Below are positions 12,302 to 14,744 of a stretch of DNA of 14,744 nucleotides, one piece after another; position 1 is the stretch's first letter, and every line of letters starts with the position of its first letter. The position numbers and the translations under genes were made by a program. Where the stretch lies: assembly GCA_002373815.1 (NCBI GenBank), contig DFKH01000040.1:1-14744 (forward strand). The letters run 5' to 3'. The notes under the pieces are model-generated. The model saw only the letters and a list, made by a program, of their open reading frames with translations. It made no database searches and was not told where the DNA came from. This DNA is from Alphaproteobacteria bacterium UBA3650. GTDB taxonomy: Bacteria > Pseudomonadota > Alphaproteobacteria > CAAHEQ01 > UBA3637.

Positions 12302-13696
12302 ATGAAACTATATAATACATTGACCCGTAAATTAGAAGAATTTAAACCAATTACCGAAGGTAAGGTGGGTATGTATTGTTGTGGTCCAACTGTTTACAGT
12401 TATGCTCACATTGGTAATTTGCGTACTTATTTGAACGAAGATTTTTTACATCGGATACTGGTGCGTGCTGGCTATGATGTCCATCATGTGATGAATATCA
12501 CGGATGTGGGGCATTTAACAAGCGATGAAGATACAGGTGAAGATAAAATGTTAAAAGCCGCTGAACAAGAAAAAATGGATGTGTTGGCTTTGGCGCGCAA
12601 GTATGAAGATTACTTCTTTGAAGAAGAAAAAGATTTGAACATTATTCGTCCTCGAACAGTATGTCGGGCAACTGAACATGTGCAAGATATGATTGAATTT
12701 GTTAAAAAATTGGAAGAAAAAGGTCTGGCCTATGTGTCTGGTGGTAATGTCTATTTTGACACAGTAAAATTTGGTCATTACGGTGAGCTGTCATGGAAAG
12801 ATATTTCTGGCTTACAGCATGGAGCACGTGTGGAAGAAGATACAAACAAGCGCAATCCAACCGACTTTGTACTGTGGTTCACTTCTTCCAAGTTTGAAAA
12901 CCAAATTTTGCAGTGGGATTCACCATGGGGAAGGGGGTATCCAGGTTGGCATATTGAATGCTCGGTGATGTCCTCTAAATATCTGGGTGAATATATTGAT
13001 ATCCACTGTGGCGGTGTGGATCATATCCCTGTGCATCATGAGAATGAGAAGGCTCAATCTGAAGGTTGCTTTGGGCATAAGTGGGTCAATTATTGGGTAC
13101 ATAATGAATTTTTGCAACTAAAAGATATTAAAATGTCCAAGTCGTTAGGCAACATTTTAACAATCCCAGCCCTAAAAGAAAAAGGTTATGATCCATTGGC
13201 TTATCGCTATTTGGCAATGACTGCTCATTATCGGTCTTTACTTCAATTTACATGGGAAGCATTGGATTCAGCACAGGCTGCTCTCAACAATTTGAAATCT
13301 CGTGTGATTGAGATTAAAAAGAATCTGTCTGGTGTTGTGAATGAGGATAAAAAAGCAGGCTATTTGAATAAATTTGATGCTGCCATTTTTAATGATATGG
13401 CTATGCCACAGGCGTTGGCTGTCATGTGGGAAGTGGTAAAAGATGCCGACATCAATAATGCCACAAAATGGGCGATTTTATCGGAAATGGATACTGTGTT
13501 TGGCTTAAAAATGGACGAAATGAAAGAAGAAGTCTATGTGCCAGATGCCGAAGTCCAAGCCTTGTTAGATGCCCGTAAAGTGGCACGCGCGGCCAAAGAT
13601 TGGGCTAAATCCGATGAAATACGCGATGCATTGAAGGCAAAAGGATTGACGGTCAAAGATCTGCCAGATGGCTCGGTGGAAATTAAGCAGATTTAG
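12302..13696 (+). CDS. cysS: cysteinyl-tRNA synthetase
   Basis: A 464-residue class I synthetase that charges tRNA-Cys. The HIGH-type motif is HIGN (36-39) and the KMSKS motif is at 277-281. Zinc ligands expected from the family are visible: C27 in YCCGPTVY, C220 in GWHIECS, and His/Glu in HHENE (245-249). The C-terminal helical domain (DARKVARAAKDWAKSDEIRD) is the usual anticodon-binding part and the length is normal. After the HIGH region the sequence NITDVGHLTSDEDTGEDKM (65-83) replaces the short NITDxDDKI of most proteobacterial enzymes, so it belongs to another bacterial CysRS subgroup. The 3' end overlaps the convergent transporter gene by 14 bases. Confidence 0.95.
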   Translation: MKLYNTLTRKLEEFKPITEGKVGMYCCGPTVYSYAHIGNLRTYLNEDFLHRILVRAGYDVHHVMNITDVGHLTSDEDTGEDKMLKAAEQEKMDVLALARKYEDYFFEEEKDLNIIRPRTVCRATEHVQDMIEFVKKLEEKGLAYVSGGNVYFDTVKFGHYGELSWKDISGLQHGARVEEDTNKRNPTDFVLWFTSSKFENQILQWDSPWGRGYPGWHIECSVMSSKYLGEYIDIHCGGVDHIPVHHENEKAQSEGCFGHKWVNYWVHNEFLQLKDIKMSKSLGNILTIPALKEKGYDPLAYRYLAMTAHYRSLLQFTWEALDSAQAALNNLKSRVIEIKKNLSGVVNEDKKAGYLNKFDAAIFNDMAMPQALAVMWEVVKDADINNATKWAILSEMDTVFGLKMDEMKEEVYVPDAEVQALLDARKVARAAKDWAKSDEIRDALKAKGLTVKDLPDGSVEIKQI

Positions 13697-14573
13697 ATTT
13701 TTTGTTAGTCAAAATAATACCATATAAAATAATAATGGCACCAATGAGGTGAATCCATTCTAATGGTTCTGACAAAATAAGCCAACTTTCTAAACTAGAA
13801 AAAACGGGCATAAGATAATAAATCATCCCAACCTTTACCGTATCACCTTTTTCTAAGGCACGATTCCATGCCAAGTATGCTAATAATGAATTAAACAATC
13901 CCATAAATAGCATAATCCAGATAATTTTTGGGGTAAAATTGATGCTGTAATCAAAAGGATTATGAATTGTGTCATAAATAAAAAATGGCAAACACATAAT
14001 CGTTCCAAGAATAATTGAAACATATAAAAAAGGTAAATAGGGCAAATCCTTTGGCTTATTCGCAACACGATAACTATAATAACCAAAAGTAATGGCGGTA
14101 CCAAGCATCCACCAATCGCCCAGTTGAATATTTCCTATGCCCAAACTTTTGGCACGCCCATGTAAAACAATCAAACAAACGCCCACCAAAGTTATGAAAA
14201 GTCCTAAAAATTGTCGCATAGATAAGTGTTTCCCCATCAGTATCCAAGCGAAAAATAATAGGAACAAAGGACCAGTCGCCCCAATTAAGGAGAGGGTCAC
14301 AGGTTTCACAGTATAAGCTGCATAGTAAACACAGGTATTACATATGGTAATGCCCCATAAAGCCGTCCAAATAAGCCATGTTTTATATTTAAGTAATACT
14401 TTTATATTCTTTTTTAACGTATTAAAAATAAAAGGAAATATTATAATTGATGCAATACCCCACCGAAGGCCAGCAATTTGCCATGGAGTAAGCTTATCAA
14501 CTAAAGATGAAGCAACGACAACGTTAAAACTCCAACAAAAAACTGCAAAAATTGCAAAAATATAAGCACTCAT
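13683..14573 (-). CDS. EamA/DMT-family transporter
   Basis: This 296-residue inner-membrane protein has about ten hydrophobic helices arranged as two EamA repeats (roughly 1-137 and 152-290). Typical features are the WSFN segment in the first helix, PWQIAGLRWGIAS after it, SLIGATGPLFLLFFAWILMGK closing the first repeat, and PVFSSLESWLILSEPL in the second. Drug/metabolite transporters of this kind export or exchange small metabolites or amino acids; the substrate cannot be predicted. Start 14573 is preceded by AGGGGGAC on the minus strand. It stands alone, tail to tail with cysS, with no visible terminator between them. Confidence 0.88.
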   Translation of the reverse strand: MSAYIFAIFAVFCWSFNVVVASSLVDKLTPWQIAGLRWGIASIIIFPFIFNTLKKNIKVLLKYKTWLIWTALWGITICNTCVYYAAYTVKPVTLSLIGATGPLFLLFFAWILMGKHLSMRQFLGLFITLVGVCLIVLHGRAKSLGIGNIQLGDWWMLGTAITFGYYSYRVANKPKDLPYLPFLYVSIILGTIMCLPFFIYDTIHNPFDYSINFTPKIIWIMLFMGLFNSLLAYLAWNRALEKGDTVKVGMIYYLMPVFSSLESWLILSEPLEWIHLIGAIIILYGIILTNKKSKSA

Positions 14574-14652
14574 TTGTCCCCCTGTCTCTTATAAATGGAA
14601 CGAATTTGATCCAAAACAAGCATTATGGGTACACAAAAAATATATTTTCTTC

Positions 14653-14681
14653 TTGACATAGGGTCATATTTCATTTAAAGT
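14653..14681 (+). promoter_or_regulatory. probable promoter near the right edge
   Basis: TTGACA (14653-14658) is followed after 17 bases by TAAAGT (14676-14681). It points rightward toward a possible start codon at 14705. Confidence 0.5.
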
Positions 14682-14704
14682 GAAGCCAAAAGGTCTGAAA
14701 AAAA

Positions 14705-14744
14705 ATGAAATATCTAAGGCAGAGTTTTAAAAACGCAAATACGG
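14705..14744 (+). CDS. possible 5' end of a gene cut by the window edge
   Basis: An ATG at 14705 opens a frame reading MKYLRQSFKNANT up to the window end. A consensus-like promoter lies at the right distance upstream. The ribosome site is weak (AGGT about 10 bases before), and 13 codons are too few for a family call. Confidence 0.3.
   Translation, partial: MKYLRQSFKNANT

Overview
The window is an AT-rich bacterial chromosome segment with ordinary housekeeping content. The best lineage clue is the operator in front of lexA. It is a GTTC-N7-GTTC direct repeat, the SOS box known from Alphaproteobacteria, and not the palindromic box of Gammaproteobacteria or Firmicutes. Low GC, Gram-negative cell-wall genes (a SPOR protein, MurQ and AnmK) and very consensus-like sigma70 promoters fit an AT-rich, perhaps host-associated, uncultured alphaproteobacterial lineage. 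The phylum-level call is moderately sure; anything finer is a guess.

Layout. A truncated tRNA-Leu(UAA) lies at the left edge on the minus strand. A plus-strand operon follows: a SPOR-domain envelope protein, a site-2 (M50) membrane protease and serS. serS ends in a terminator whose loop contains the -10 box of the next promoter, which drives an unrecognised basic protein. A hairpin separates that gene from rmuC on the minus strand. Divergent from rmuC is a multi-spanning membrane protein with an HEFTH zinc-protease motif. Next comes tRNA-Pro(UGG), followed by a small hairpin-rich stretch that ends in a second copy of the tRNA 3' end. A lone alpha/beta hydrolase, apparently made from a leaderless mRNA, completes this part.

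The minus-strand block from about 6.8 to 9.8 kb reads lexA, dapA, a HAD hydrolase broken by a frameshift, and a second, intact HAD hydrolase. Divergent from lexA is murQ-anmK, a peptidoglycan-recycling pair. AnmK makes MurNAc-6-phosphate from anhydro-MurNAc, and MurQ converts it to GlcNAc-6-phosphate and lactate. cysS follows with its own promoter and overlaps, tail to tail, an EamA-type transporter gene. A promoter and possibly the first codons of another gene lie at the right edge.

I do not see a phage, CRISPR array, toxin-antitoxin pair, insertion sequence or defence island. The points most worth a second look are the duplicated tRNA-Pro 3' end with its hairpin cassette, the promoter nested in a terminator, the leaderless hydrolase, the frameshifted HAD gene, the unclassified HEFTH membrane protein, the atypical SerRS and CysRS, and a divergent AnmK.
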